This document shows positions 44,077 through 53,964 of a stretch of DNA of 64,000 nt, in pieces; position 1 is the stretch's first letter; each line of letters opens with the position of its first letter. A program made the position numbers and the translations under genes. Where the stretch lies: the NCBI GenBank assembly GCA_030770425.1, contig JASJFT010000079.1, forward strand, positions 1 through 64,000, written 5' to 3'. Origin of the DNA: Darksidea phi. Its lineage: Eukaryota > Ascomycota > Dothideomycetes > Pleosporales > Lentitheciaceae. The notes under the pieces are model-generated. The model had not been told where the DNA came from, ran no database searches, and worked only from the letters and a program-made list of their open reading frames with translations.

Positions 44077-45640
44077 ATGATCCCGCCACTCCCACGATTG
44101 GCCGACTACGGCATCTCGCCGCAGAATGGCTTCCTGCCCTCCGAGATACCACTTGAAATTCTTCCGGACACGTACTATCAGCCATGGGAGACAATTGCGC
44201 GCAACTTCCAGAGCCTGATTCTCAGCAAACGGCTCCGTCGGATAATCGATTCACTCCCAATACTGTCGACCGATCTACTTCTTACAGAGGCAGAGTGGAG
44301 GAGGGCGTACTCGGTTCTTGGTTTTATCGCTCATGCCTACGTCTGGGGAGGTGACGCGCCAGCCGACGTAAGCCTTGACTACCCGCTACTGTCATGCATA
44401 GCTAACACTCCGATGCAGATCGTCCCTCCTGCCGTATCTATCCCGTTCCTGCAGACATGCGCACACCTCGAGCTTCCGCCGGTAGCCACCTATGCCGGAG
44501 TATGCCTTTGGAACTGGCGGCCGCTCTTCGACGGAGAGCCAGTTGACGTGCTCGACAACCTCGCAACGCACATGACCTTCACTGGTTCGCTGGACGAATC
44601 ATGGTTCTACCTCGTCTCGGTCGCTATTGAAGCACGAGCTGGTCCCCTCATCCCGATGATGATTGAGGCCATTGGCGCAGCAAGGCGCGGCGACAGCAAC
44701 AAGGTCGTGCACTGCCTACGCTGCTTTGCAGAACGGCTCGATGAGCTAGGGAGTCTTCTTGAGAGAATGTACGAAAGCTGTGACCCGCACGTTTTCTATC
44801 ACCGCATCCGGCCCTTCCTCGCTGGCGGCAAGAACATGGCAGATGCTGGGCTCCCCAACGGTGTTATGTTCGACGATGGGACGGGCGACCGGCCCTATGT
44901 GCAATTCAGCGGTGGCAGCAATGCTCAAAGCTCCATCATACAGTTCTTCGACATTATCCTAGGTGTCGAGCACCGCCCGACAGGAGAGAAGCGATCCGAT
45001 AGCCCAAAGTCCGAGGGCGGCGCACCCCACGGCTTCATCATGGAAATGCGACGATACATGCCTGGCCCCCATCGCCGATTCCTTGAGCACGTCGAAAAGG
45101 TGGCCAACCTCCGCGAGTATGTTACTACTCACCGCAACGACCGCGCTCTGGTAACTGCATTTGATGCCTGCCTGGCGATGCTCCGAGCACTCCGCGACAA
45201 GCATATCCAAATGGTGTCTCGGTACATCATCGTCAAGTCCCGCGAGTCGCGCTCGCACTCCCGGTCTCTTTCTCCCAAAGAAGCCACCACCCAGCGCGTC
45301 AACCTTGCGAACTCTCTGCAGAGGGGCAGCAGCAAGAAGCTTCGTGGAACGGGCGGTACGGCACTCATTCCTTTCTTGAAGCAGGCCAGAGACGAAACGG
45401 GCGAGCCGGCGATAGACGCCTGGGCTCGACGACTGCTCAACAATGGTCCGGCGGGCATCGGCCTTACAGATGGTGTCGCAACCGTAGGGAAGATGAGCGA
45501 GCACTTCGATGGTGAGGTGGAGATAGTGGGCCTTGCCGGGACGTGGAGTGTGGACGACAGCGAGGGTGGTGTAAGTGCTCTGAATTCTGCTCTCTTTACT
45601 GGACATGGTTGCTAACTTGAGCTAGATCTGCCACTGGTAA
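44077..45640 (+). CDS. bna2: Indoleamine 2,3-dioxygenase
   Basis: Three exons, 44077-44367, 44419-45570 and 45626-45640, give 485 aa. The first intron (51 nt) is in frame and stop-free; its removal joins GGDAPAD to IVPPAVSIPF. The last exon is only 15 nt and encodes ICHW and the stop, the C-terminus seen in other fungal IDOs. The heme-binding half has SGGSNAQSSIIQFFDIILG, then HGFIMEMRRYMPGPHRRFL, with the proximal heme His near residue 299. The enzyme opens the indole ring of tryptophan to N-formylkynurenine, the first step to NAD+ and kynurenines. It is cytosolic. Confidence 0.95.
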
Positions 45641-45987
45641 GCGCCATTCTCACACGCATATTTCAGGGTTCGTCCCAGATTTTGGTGATTACGATGTACC
45701 ATTTCGAGCATCTTGCACCAGCCGTTTACTGTACATGAGCAAAAATCTTCTTTCATGTTTCATTACATACCATTATTAGATCTTGCGACATGGTAGCCCA
45801 GCAACAGGTGACACTATGGGGGCTAGGTTTTAGAATTGCATCATAGCCATTGCACGGTAATGGGATTCGTGTCTTTCCGAGTCTCGTGACTATCCCAAAC
45901 GTTCAAAGATCCATCGTCCCCCCAGGCCGCATGCGTCATATGCGTCAGTTATATCGCGTTGGGCTGCGTTACGCGTGTTTGAACAAA

Positions 45988-45995
45988 TGACGTCA
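45988..45995. promoter_or_regulatory. CRE / ATF-type palindrome TGACGTCA
   Basis: Perfect 8-bp palindrome, 188 nt before the ATG of the CsbD-like gene, with a half site right after it. It is the known recognition sequence of ATF/CREB bZIP proteins. Binding here is inferred. Confidence 0.65.
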
Positions 45996-46057
45996 CACGT
46001 CACTACGCGCATGGGGGCATGTGAAGTGGGACCATGAGGCACCCAACAAACAAAGCA

Positions 46058-46063
46058 TATAAA
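46058..46063 (+). promoter_or_regulatory. TATA box of the CsbD-like gene
   Basis: TATAAA in the context GCATATAAAGC, 120 nt before the start codon and 63 nt after the CRE. The spacing is normal for a fungal core promoter. Confidence 0.6.
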
Positions 46064-46182
46064 GCTCCTTCAATACCTCCTCTTGCGCTTACAACAAAAA
46101 CTCGACCCTGAAACCGCCATCACCCTACGAATCGATCCCCGATCAACTTCATCACGAACCAATTTCGAAAAGTTAAGAAGAC

Positions 46183-46924
46183 ATGTCTGGAAACAATAAC
46201 GACGCCACGTCGACGTTGCAGTCGGCCATTGACAGGGCCAGCGCAGCGGGCCAGAGCGTACTTGGTGCCTTGACGGGTAATCCGGCTGATAAGGTGCGTT
46301 AGCTCTTCCATTCTCTCTTACACCACACTGTCTCCATGGCAGACGATGGCAAGAGCCGCAAGCTCTTCGCGATCCTTGCGAAGGGTTATGACTGGAGCTT
46401 GATGCTGCTTGGACCCCTCACCGCACTACGACGACCTGTACACCCTTTCCCCCTCCACCTTCTACGACCAGTAAGCTAACACATCCGTCCCGCAGCACGA
46501 AGCCAACAACAAAAAGGCCACCGCTGAAGCCGAACACGACCTCTCCCACTCCGCCACCAAAGCCGGCCCCTTCACCGTCAACGCCTCAGGCGGCGTCGCA
46601 AAAGACGACCCGAACCGCTCTACGGGCAGCTGGAACCAAACCGTCGGCTCGGCCAAAGAGGCTGTGGGGAACCTCGTCGGCGCCGAGGGCCTGAAGCAGG
46701 AAGGTATCCGCCAGAACGAGGAGGGCAAGGGCCAGGAGGCGCAGGGCCAGTTGAGCGATCTGGGTAAGGGCGTTAGCGATCGTGTGGGCGGCGCGGTCGG
46801 TGGTGCGGTTGCGGGGCTTACGGGGAATCAGGCGCAGAGGGAGGAGGCGCAGAGACAGCACGACGAGGGGAAGGCGAGGCAGAGGGGGGTTGAGCATGAT
46901 GTTACTAAACAGGCGCCTCAGTAG
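46183..46924 (+). CDS. CsbD-like small hydrophilic stress protein
   Basis: Two exons, 46183-46293 and 46496-46924, give 179 aa. The intron is 202 nt, the longest in the window. The CsbD-like part is about residues 80-135 (GSWNQTVGSAKEAVGNLVGAE). Further Gly/Ala/Gln-rich segments lie at each end. No signal peptide and no cysteines are seen; the composition (Gln, Glu, Gly, Lys) is that of an intrinsically disordered, hydrophilin-like protein. CsbD proteins are bacterial general-stress proteins with related genes in fungi. The biochemical function is unknown. The upstream CRE supports a stress role. Confidence 0.88.
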
Positions 46925-48114
46925 AGGACTTGTTTGGCTGGGGCTACATCATTCTATCTACCGTGGGGTGGGGAGGGTGGAATGGGGAAACGATGATGGA
47001 CTTGCGGACGGCATGCACGCAGCTTGCAGGACTGTATGATATGGTGTCTAGCATGGATGATGGGTACGGTTATGGATGATATCCCTCTTTTCCTTTGGAA
47101 CTATTTCTTAGGTTATGAATTGAAGATGCCCCTTCTCTCTATCTGTTTGCTTCCCCATTGAGTTGCCTATGATCCGCTATGTTGTGAATTGTATCAAACT
47201 ATACGCCGTTCATCCTACCCACCAGAACAGAGAGCAGCGGCATATACGAAAACCCTATTACCTCTTCAAATGTTCATGCCTCCTATACTAACCAGTGTTA
47301 CCGTAGCTAGCGGTATCCAGGTACCATTGCACATTCCCCAAGAGGGCTCGCCTCAGCTTTGGTTCCATTTAAGATTAGACTATCGAAAATTGATGCTGGT
47401 CAATTGAGCGCCGTGAATGCACAGTTGCTTGGACATGCTAAGGCCGAGGCGACAGTGAGTGGTAAGATGAACGTAATAGCTACACATGCACTACAAGTTA
47501 GATTTATCCAACACGCGGGAGTAAAGCCGCACAACCAGGATGTTGCGAGCTATGATGTCTGCGATCGACGAAAAGGCAGGACAATGACGTGGCTGGTGCG
47601 TGGCTGGTACCATGTGGCGTCATGCGGCACTCAATATTCAACTTTTTTTGTAGCCGGGCGATCCGATCGCAAACCTGGAATCGGACGGTTCGGCATGCGT
47701 CACGCGCAGATGTTGGGCCGACGAGGGTGACGAGGCTGGGAGCTTGCGCAGCGAGGTCTTGTGCCACGGCAGTGTCTTCTTGGAGCTGCGTCTGGCCTTG
47801 CCTGAAGCGCGGAAGAGCACAGGAACTTGGCTGGGAGACGAGAGTGATGGGAGCAGCTAAGGCAGGGGGAGTGTGGCGTTTGGGCCGTTGCGTAGGTCCT
47901 TGTTCCCGAGTTGTGAAGGAAGGCTAGGGCTGGCTACGTCATACATTCATCAGGCGAGGCAAGCTTGACAAACTGCTGTGAATAAATAGCCTGCTCTTCC
48001 GCACCCTCCGGTTCTCTAGCACAGACAAGTTCTACCTACCACAGCCGCCGATAAACTGAATACACCCCGTCTACAACACCCCGTCGAACCCATACACAGA
48101 ATAATACCGCCGTC
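46925..48114. other. Intergenic, no supported gene
   Basis: 1.19 kb. Frames up to about 120 codons on both strands (47359-47927) have no family support. The right end has AATAAATAG near 47981, a possible weak TATA element for PMP3. Confidence 0.5.
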
Positions 48115-48426
48115 ATGCCTTTCACAGCAAGGTGCGTTTTGCGTGTGCCTTTGCCCGCTCTGTCCAGCGGAGATGAGGGGACGAGAGACAGCGTATTTGC
48201 TAACATTCGCACAGCGACATCCTCAAGATCATCTTCGCCATCTTCCTGCCGCCGCTTGGTGTCTTCCTTGAGCGTGGATGCAATGCCGATTTCTTCATCA
48301 ATATCCTGTTGACCATTCTGGGTTACATTCCGGTATGTCTGCTCCCGGAGCCCCCCAAGGAGGAACATGATGCTGATAACTCACCAGGGTATCATCCATG
48401 CCCTGTACATTATATTCAAATTTTAG
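48115..48426 (+). CDS. pmp3: Plasma membrane proteolipid 3 (PMP3/UPF0057)
   Basis: Three small exons, 48115-48131 (17 nt), 48215-48332 and 48388-48426, with introns of 83 and 55 nt, give 57 aa. The protein starts MPFTASDILKIIFAIFLPPL, has the family motif GVFLERGC, and ends GIIHALYIIFKF, giving two membrane-spanning segments. Length and sequence fit yeast Pmp3 and plant RCI2. The protein sits in the plasma membrane and limits the membrane potential and salt sensitivity. Confidence 0.96.
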
Positions 48427-49085
48427 CGGGGGCGCAACAACGATAAAGGCAACACATGGGCAATGACGCGAATTACATGCCATCCACGATACCCTTTTCC
48501 TTACCTACGTTAACGTTCCGGGCTCTCACGGTCTCGCACATGCAATATCCATTTCACTCCCCACGGAGACGACCGAGCAGTCTGGGGTTTCCGGAGGGTT
48601 TGAACTATGGCTTCTTAATGTAATCTGTACGAGTTGTGCAGGATGCGGTACCTGTTAAAGGTGTATGGATTTTACGACTACTTTTCTTTTCTGGTTCGCG
48701 TGTCTCGGGTGCTGGCAAGCATAGCGGGATCAATCTGAACACTTCATTTTCGAGTACAGTGCTGCCACTCCTTTGACGTGTGACGTATGCGCCATGATAA
48801 CCCTGATGTTCGATAGCATAGCAACCGTGCATACCTAGTCGCAAATGCAAGGTAAGCTGCGCCACTCTATAACTTGAGCCGCAGATAACTGTCGCAAATA
48901 CACTGAACAAATATAATATTTTCTCCGGTCACCTAACCGGAACATTCCGCAGCTTGGCATCCGCGAAACTCGTGGACGCCAACCCGCCAGTGACACCTCA
49001 CCACCTCCGTACAGTCAACACACATGTCTTCCCGCACGAACAATTACACCGCACGCAAGCAACCGAACCCACGGGCTTGTCACAA
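48427..49085. other. Intergenic region with an upstream reading frame before the CNOT11 gene
   Basis: 659 nt. An ATG at 49024 opens a 28-codon frame that ends at 49107, past the CNOT11 start at 49086 and in a different frame. If the transcript begins upstream of 49024, this overlapping uORF would reduce translation of the main frame. Nothing else is supported. Confidence 0.5.
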
Positions 49086-50269
49086 ATGGACATCTCCGCC
49101 GCCTTGACGTCCGCCCAGATCGCGTCCTTGAGCGATGCGGAGCGTGTGTGTGGGGATGCGGCGCGTCAGCTGGGGAAAGCTGCCACGCAAGAGGATACAG
49201 GGTTAGGCGTCTTTGCAGAGTCGCTGAGGGTGAAGAACACGCTAGATGCGTTTGAAGAGAGAGGTGTGTGTTCTAGGCTGCGAGAAGAGATCGGATGCTA
49301 ATGCAGGGTCGGACAGCTGCATGGGACCCTTCCTGGCCGACGCTTTCCGTGCTCGTAAATTGCGAGTATAGGCTTTATATCCTCAATCAGAGCACGCCGC
49401 TCCGCAACAATCCGTTTCTCTCGCACTGGGTCGAAGCTATACAAAGGCTCGATGTGCCAACCGCAGAGCACGCCGCGAGATCAGATGATAACCTGACGAG
49501 CAACGAGATCCATACGGTGCGAGTCGAGCTCATCAAGGCGCTTCTACAGTCACGCAACCCCTCGCAATTCGCGCGGATGAGCCCGAAGGAGCTATACGCA
49601 GATATTGTAGAGCTGCGCCAGACCAGCCCGTTCGACATGAGGACATACGTGCGCATGCTGGAGGAAGAAGAGATCTACGAGCGGACGCCTGAGCCGCCAG
49701 AACATCAGAACGAGGCCACCTACAATATCGTGGGAGGGGCGAGCGGGAAGGAGGGAGGGGCAGCTCGTCCCCGGCTGAACGACTTCCAACAGTGGAAGCA
49801 GGACATGCTGGATAAACTACAACATGAACCCCATACCGCCATCCCAGAGCTTACGCACCTCCCCATCGAACTGTCCTACCTCGACTTCCTAACGACGCTC
49901 CTCCAAGAAAGAACGCTTGAGTCTTTCTCAATCGATTCCCCACCGATAATTAGCGACTACATACAACATGCGCTCCGACTCACCGAGAAGATGGGGCAGC
50001 CTCCGGGCGCATCCGATCCATCCAACTCTGCAGGTGGTAATGGTGATTCGGAGCAGGCGGTACTAGATCACGGGAGAGAAGCGCAGACCAGAGCGGTGAA
50101 GCTGCTTCTGCTTTTCATCAAGAATATGATTAGGAAGGCGCTAATTCCGCTCGAGGCGATCTACTTCGAGATCCAGGAGATATGTGTGCGGTATGTGTGG
50201 ATAAGGGAGGTGAGAGAGTTTAGAGCGTTTATTGAGGAGGGGGCTGGAGGCGAGCAGCTAGACGCGTGA
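49086..50269 (+). CDS. CCR4-NOT complex subunit 11 homologue (CNOT11/DUF2363)
   Basis: Two exons, 49086-49263 and 49317-50269, give 376 aa. The 53-nt intron has a TGCTAAT branch 18 nt before the acceptor and joins FEER to AAWDPSWP. A 41-nt alternative, 49266-49306, also keeps the frame but puts the branch site too close to the acceptor. The C-terminal part (about 250-376) matches the CNOT11 domain, seen as LPIELSYLDFLTTLL, then a long spacer, then RAVKLLLLFIKNMIRKALIP and EIQEICVRYVWIREVREFRAF. In animals CNOT11 binds the N-terminus of CNOT1 with CNOT10. Budding yeast lacks it. The role here is inferred from the domain. Confidence 0.78.
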
Positions 50270-50774
50270 AGTGTCGTGGGCTGCAGGGAGAAGTGGTGAA
50301 GAGACGGAAGAAGAGAACAGGATAGGCCTCAGTCTAAGCTGGCGGGGATCAATCTGAATCTGCCTAGGAAGCTGCTTCGGATCGCGTTATTGAACAGAGT
50401 AGGAATCAAAGGACACGGCCCGCCAAAAGACATTTAGGCACACGCTGGAGAATAGGTGGGGCTTTGCCGGAAAGCCATGCAAAGTTCCGAAACGATCTGA
50501 GGCTAGTCGCACATCGCCTCATGGATCTATCCACGCCAAGATAAAACCGATTCCAAACCGAACAGTTTCACCAGTCAAGCCCCAAACGCATGACAGGTTC
50601 CCGGTGATAGTGCTGCCCGGGTGGCCATCGGCCAAGCTCGTCAACATTGTTGGGTAACAACACGGCATTCCAGTCGTCTATCTTTCGACAAAGGTCCGTC
50701 TGTACGATGCGGAACCTAGGATTGCTGGAAGCTTCGTATGAAGATTTGTGCAGCCTCTTGGTGCGTGTACTGTA

Positions 50775-50804
50775 TTCGCGTTCGCGTTCGCGTTTGCGTT
50801 CGCG
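50775..50804. repeat. Hexanucleotide microsatellite (TTCGCG)5
   Basis: Five units of TTCGCG, the fourth with a C-to-T change. It lies in intergenic DNA between the CNOT11 and Egh16-like genes and could vary between strains. Confidence 0.9.
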
Positions 50805-51557
50805 CTCGGACTTTGTTGGGTGGGAAGGCTGGTGGTTTCGGAATAATAAATGGCGAGCAACTCCAGACAGATACACGCTATTTCGGATATGCCAACCTCT
50901 ACGCCACTACTCGGCCCGCTCTTTGTCAAAAGCTTGTGTTTCTTGGGTCTGCCGTTTTGGAAATGGTCGTTTCCTTGACCACGGCGCAAAGCAGAAACAT
51001 ACATTGCAGCTTGTTACACCACTTCCCGTGAACAAAGATCGTGAGAGCACCTCCCCTCGCTATTGCCTTCTTGATTCCTTTTCATGGCCGCCAGTGCTGC
51101 CTCGGTAGCTCAAGTTGCCTGCAGTAACTCACAGCGTCGTTACGGGAAGTCCTCTTTCACGTTTTGAATCAGATCATCACTAAGCTCCGAAACACCACAA
51201 CTAGGACCCACCTCTCAGATCCCAGACATCAATGCGTCGCTCCGTGACGGCTTCTCCGCCACTCAACTCGATTCCCGGCATGGGCTCTCATATCAAGCTT
51301 CTGGAGAGGATCGTCCCGCAGCAGCTATCCTAGCGGAACCGCGTTTGGTTCGACGGATCTGGCATGGTTCGACCACTTCCGTCTCAATCTCCACCCTGGA
51401 CTCTGTGCTTCCGGTCTCATGGCCGTCCTATTTTGGGCCCGTCTACGATAGCCTCCCGCCGCCTCCGACAGGGGTTTTGGAGGTCCGGCAAACGGATTAC
51501 CGGCAGGAAAAAGCTTGAGCACAGCTAAGCTTTCTATATTCTGGCTATCGAGAGCAG

Positions 51558-51564
51558 TATATAA
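51558..51564 (+). promoter_or_regulatory. TATA box of the Egh16-like gene
   Basis: TATATAA, 176 nt upstream of ATG 51740. A consensus TATA with a long 5' leader is common in strongly inducible fungal genes for secreted proteins. Confidence 0.55.
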
Positions 51565-51739
51565 GGCATGTAGACAGCTACCTTCATAGCATCATCACCA
51601 TCAGCTTCTTCACTTCGGCATCTTCTAGTCTCGCCTTTCCCATTCCTAATATAATACTTTCTTGCGCCGGTCGCTTGCTCTAATACTGCTTTCAAATATC
51701 AACAACTTCTAATTACCTTTTCCAACCACATCAATCAAT

Positions 51740-52765
51740 ATGCGCTACTCATTCATCGCTATCGCTGCCATGGCAGCTCAAGCTTCGGCTCACGGTGTCA
51801 TCACTGAAGTCCAGGGTGCCAACGGTGTGAACATGCCGGGTCTGTCCGGTAAGCATTCTCACTTTCGCTTCCCACACTGCAACTTACTCACAACTACACA
51901 GTTCAAGACGGTACTCCCCGTGACTGCGCCAGTCCGCTCTGCGGCTCTGAAGCCGACACTTCTATCATCCGCGACCGCGAGATGGGCGGCAAAGCCTCCG
52001 CTCTCGGTCGCACGCAGGGCGGTGGCGCCGTCGATGCCGCCTCTGCCATCGCGACCTTCATGGGCGGAGCAGGCGGAGCCACAGGCGGAGCCACAGGCGC
52101 CGCAGCTACCAAGCGTCAACTCCTCGCTGGCCTCTTCGGCGGCAAGGGCAAGGGCAAGGGTGGAGGCGGCGCCGATGCGGCTGGCACCAAGACTGCTAAG
52201 GGCACGACAGAGGGCGGTGTCGCCGCTGCTGCGGGCTCTGGTGCTTCTTCTGGGCTCCCGACTACAGCCGATGATGGCACTATCACTATGACCTTCCACC
52301 AGGTCAACCAGGACGGCGCGGGTCCCCTGACCGCTCAGATCGATGCCACATCTGGCGGCACTGACCCAGCTGCATTCCAGGACGCGACTGTGACGCAGAA
52401 CGTTCCTGGTATTGGTATTGGCGGGTTGTCTGCTGCGTCTACGATGGATTTCCCTGTCAAGGTATGCTCTTCCCCATTCTCCTCACAAAACAACGCACAA
52501 CATCCCATGCACCATCGCACTTTCGGGAACGTACAGTAACTAACAGCGACTCACACAGGTCCAAATGCCCCAAGGCATGACCTGCACCGGCACTGCCGGA
52601 GGCGCCTCCAACGTCTGCATCGTGCGTATGCAGAACTCCGCTCTTGCGGGTCCCTTTGGCGGTTCCGCTGCGTTCACGCAGTCTGCTGCGGCGAAGAAGC
52701 GCGCTGTCGAGTATAACCTGCGCAAGAGGCATATGGCTCGCGGTATCCTTGGCAAGCCCGAGTAA
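51740..52765 (+). CDS. Egh16-like (gEgh16/MAS-type) secreted protein
   Basis: Three exons, 51740-51848, 51902-52461 and 52559-52765, with introns of 53 and 97 nt, give 291 aa. Signal peptide 1-17 (MRYSFIAIAAMAAQASA) is followed by HGVITEVQGANG. The family core is QDGTPRDCASPLCGSEADTS with IIRDREMGGKASALGRTQGG after it, then a Gly/Ala-rich stretch containing GGKGKGKGGGG. The C-terminal part has paired cysteines (GMTCTGTAGGASNVC). Members of this family were found as infection-expressed genes in powdery mildew and as appressorium-specific MAS genes in Magnaporthe. The molecular function is unknown. The presence of the family does not prove a pathogenic lifestyle. Confidence 0.92.
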
Positions 52766-53508
52766 AATCCTTCTCACTTTCTGCGTCTGTGGGAGACTTG
52801 GGCGGGGGTACGGGGGAGGGGGTGTAACATGTGGTGGTGGGGTAATGGCGGTTTGAAGATTTCTTTATGTGGTTCAGGTTTCAACTTTTTTTTCTTTTTG
52901 AGATGTATATATCCTCACCGCATACGTTCTCTAGAATGTTTGATTGGGATAGTTGGCGCGGAGTGGGGTTGGGGATTAGTGTGTGGTATGGCGGCAGGGC
53001 CCGCAATGTATATATGTATATAAAGCTAGTCTTAACTTTTCTTTCCTAGATTTTTCTCTCACCCCCTCTCTCTATTGTTATTGCTAGTGTAAATCTGCTT
53101 GTAGTAATATAAAGATTACTTCCCTGTCTTTTTTTTGGCTTTTTTGCTTGGCTTTTGTTACTGAGATCGTCGGGGAAAGGTCGCACTGCTATTTCGTATT
53201 TAGATGGGGGAGGTGAAGAGTGGATGTTTGGTGGCGCGGATATATAGATGAGCCGAAAAGTTTTGGCATGCATTTTTCAAGTAGTAGGGGGGGTATAATT
53301 TTTGGGGGCGGAGCGATGCGTAGAGGCAATGGTATTTGTATAAAGGATTTTTGGCAGTAGGACGACGTTTGGGAGGAATACGTACTATCCAAAGAGCTGC
53401 TATAAGCAGAAGTTAGAATAGTTTGTTATGTTTTGTTTGTTTTTGTAACTAGCCAAGTTTCCCTCGTCGGTCTTACTGTGTATAATAGATAGCTCTGCAG
53501 CTCTGTTG
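52766..53508. other. Intergenic, AT-rich, no supported gene
   Basis: 3' UTR of the Egh16-like gene, then AT- and T-run-rich DNA up to the repeat copies. Some short frames on the minus strand, none supported. Confidence 0.55.
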
Positions 53509-53619
53509 TCGTGTCTATGGTGTGGGGTATAGCACTTCTACTGTGTACAGACTCCTAAGATGTTTTTTTTTGTGCGGGCCTTACGAAAGAGACTCCTACT
53601 ACTGTATAAATCCGAAATA
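53509..53619 (+). repeat. SINE-like short dispersed repeat, copy 3 (degenerate)
   Basis: Begins TCGTGTCTATGGTGTGGGG and continues TATAGCACTTCTACTGTGTAC, matching the 1148-1259 copy with scattered changes and a longer T run in the middle (TTTTTTTTTTGTGCGGGCC region). It ends in an A/T-rich tail AAATCCGAAATAAATAC. This distance of more than 50 kb shows that the element is dispersed. Confidence 0.7.
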
Positions 53620-53630
53620 AATACTGAAAA

Positions 53631-53727
53631 GTTCGACTATAGCGCCTCAGTTGTAAGACTTGTACTATGTTTCGTGCGGACCTTGCAGGCCCAAGGGACT
53701 ACTCTAACTATGTGAAAATCCAAAGGG
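53631..53727 (+). repeat. SINE-like short dispersed repeat, copy 4 (most degenerate)
   Basis: Same orientation as copy 3, starting about 120 nt after it. It retains GACTATAGCGCCTCAG, GTTTCGTGCGGACCTT and the tail GAAAATCCAAAGG. The inner match TTTCGTGCGGACCTT is exact with the copies at the left end of the window. Confidence 0.6.
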
Positions 53728-53964
53728 ATAAGGAGAGTTCCAGAAGAAAAAAAATACAGTGGAAACATGGTGCCAACTGCATTCGATCATTGGTCCTAAT
53801 ACGTCCCCTCCACGTCTACTAAAAGGCCGAGTGCAGCCACCCAGCAGCTTCCAAGCTCTCGACCGTCTCGTTGCGGTGTTATGTCTCATCAGAGAAAAGT
53901 GGAGGTCGTTAGCATTCGGCGATTAGAGCCTAAGATTCGGGGAGGTTCCTCCCTAAAAGCCTCT

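Larger units (their letters stand above)
45641..46182. promoter_or_regulatory. Promoter region of the CsbD-like gene with CRE palindrome and TATA box
   Basis: The 542 nt between IDO and the CsbD-like gene holds a perfect CRE, TGACGTCA (45988-45995), followed directly by a second half site (CACGTCAC), and a TATAAA at 46058-46063, about 120 nt before the ATG. CRE palindromes bind ATF/CREB bZIP factors such as fungal Atf1/AtfA, which act under the Hog1/Sty1 MAP kinase in stress. The arrangement fits stress-inducible expression of the gene downstream. Confidence 0.6.
50270..51739. other. Intergenic region with a hexanucleotide microsatellite and Egh16-like gene promoter
   Basis: 1.47 kb. Contains the (TTCGCG)n tract at 50775-50804 and a TATATAA at 51558-51564. 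The stretch between the TATA element and the ATG is rich in CT and A. Frames in 50568-51108 on both strands exist only because of the microsatellite and are not called genes. Confidence 0.55.

Noticed and set aside
43665..44156. 163-codon plus-strand frame overlapping the IDO start
   Set aside because: It starts at TTG, lies in the CT-rich leader and overlaps the conserved IDO N-terminus in another frame.
49266..49306. 41-nt intron in the CNOT11 homologue
   Set aside because: It keeps the frame, but its TGCTAAT branch site would be only a few bases from the acceptor. The 53-nt version, 49264-49316, has normal spacing.
50647..51108. Frames with Arg/Ser repeats around 50.7-51.1 kb
   Set aside because: The repeated residues come from the (TTCGCG)n microsatellite; frames exist on both strands and none starts well.
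51859..52299. 146-codon minus-strand frame opposite the Egh16-like gene
   Set aside because: It mirrors the Gly/Ala-rich coding sequence (read as Ser/Ala/Pro-rich) and has no independent support.
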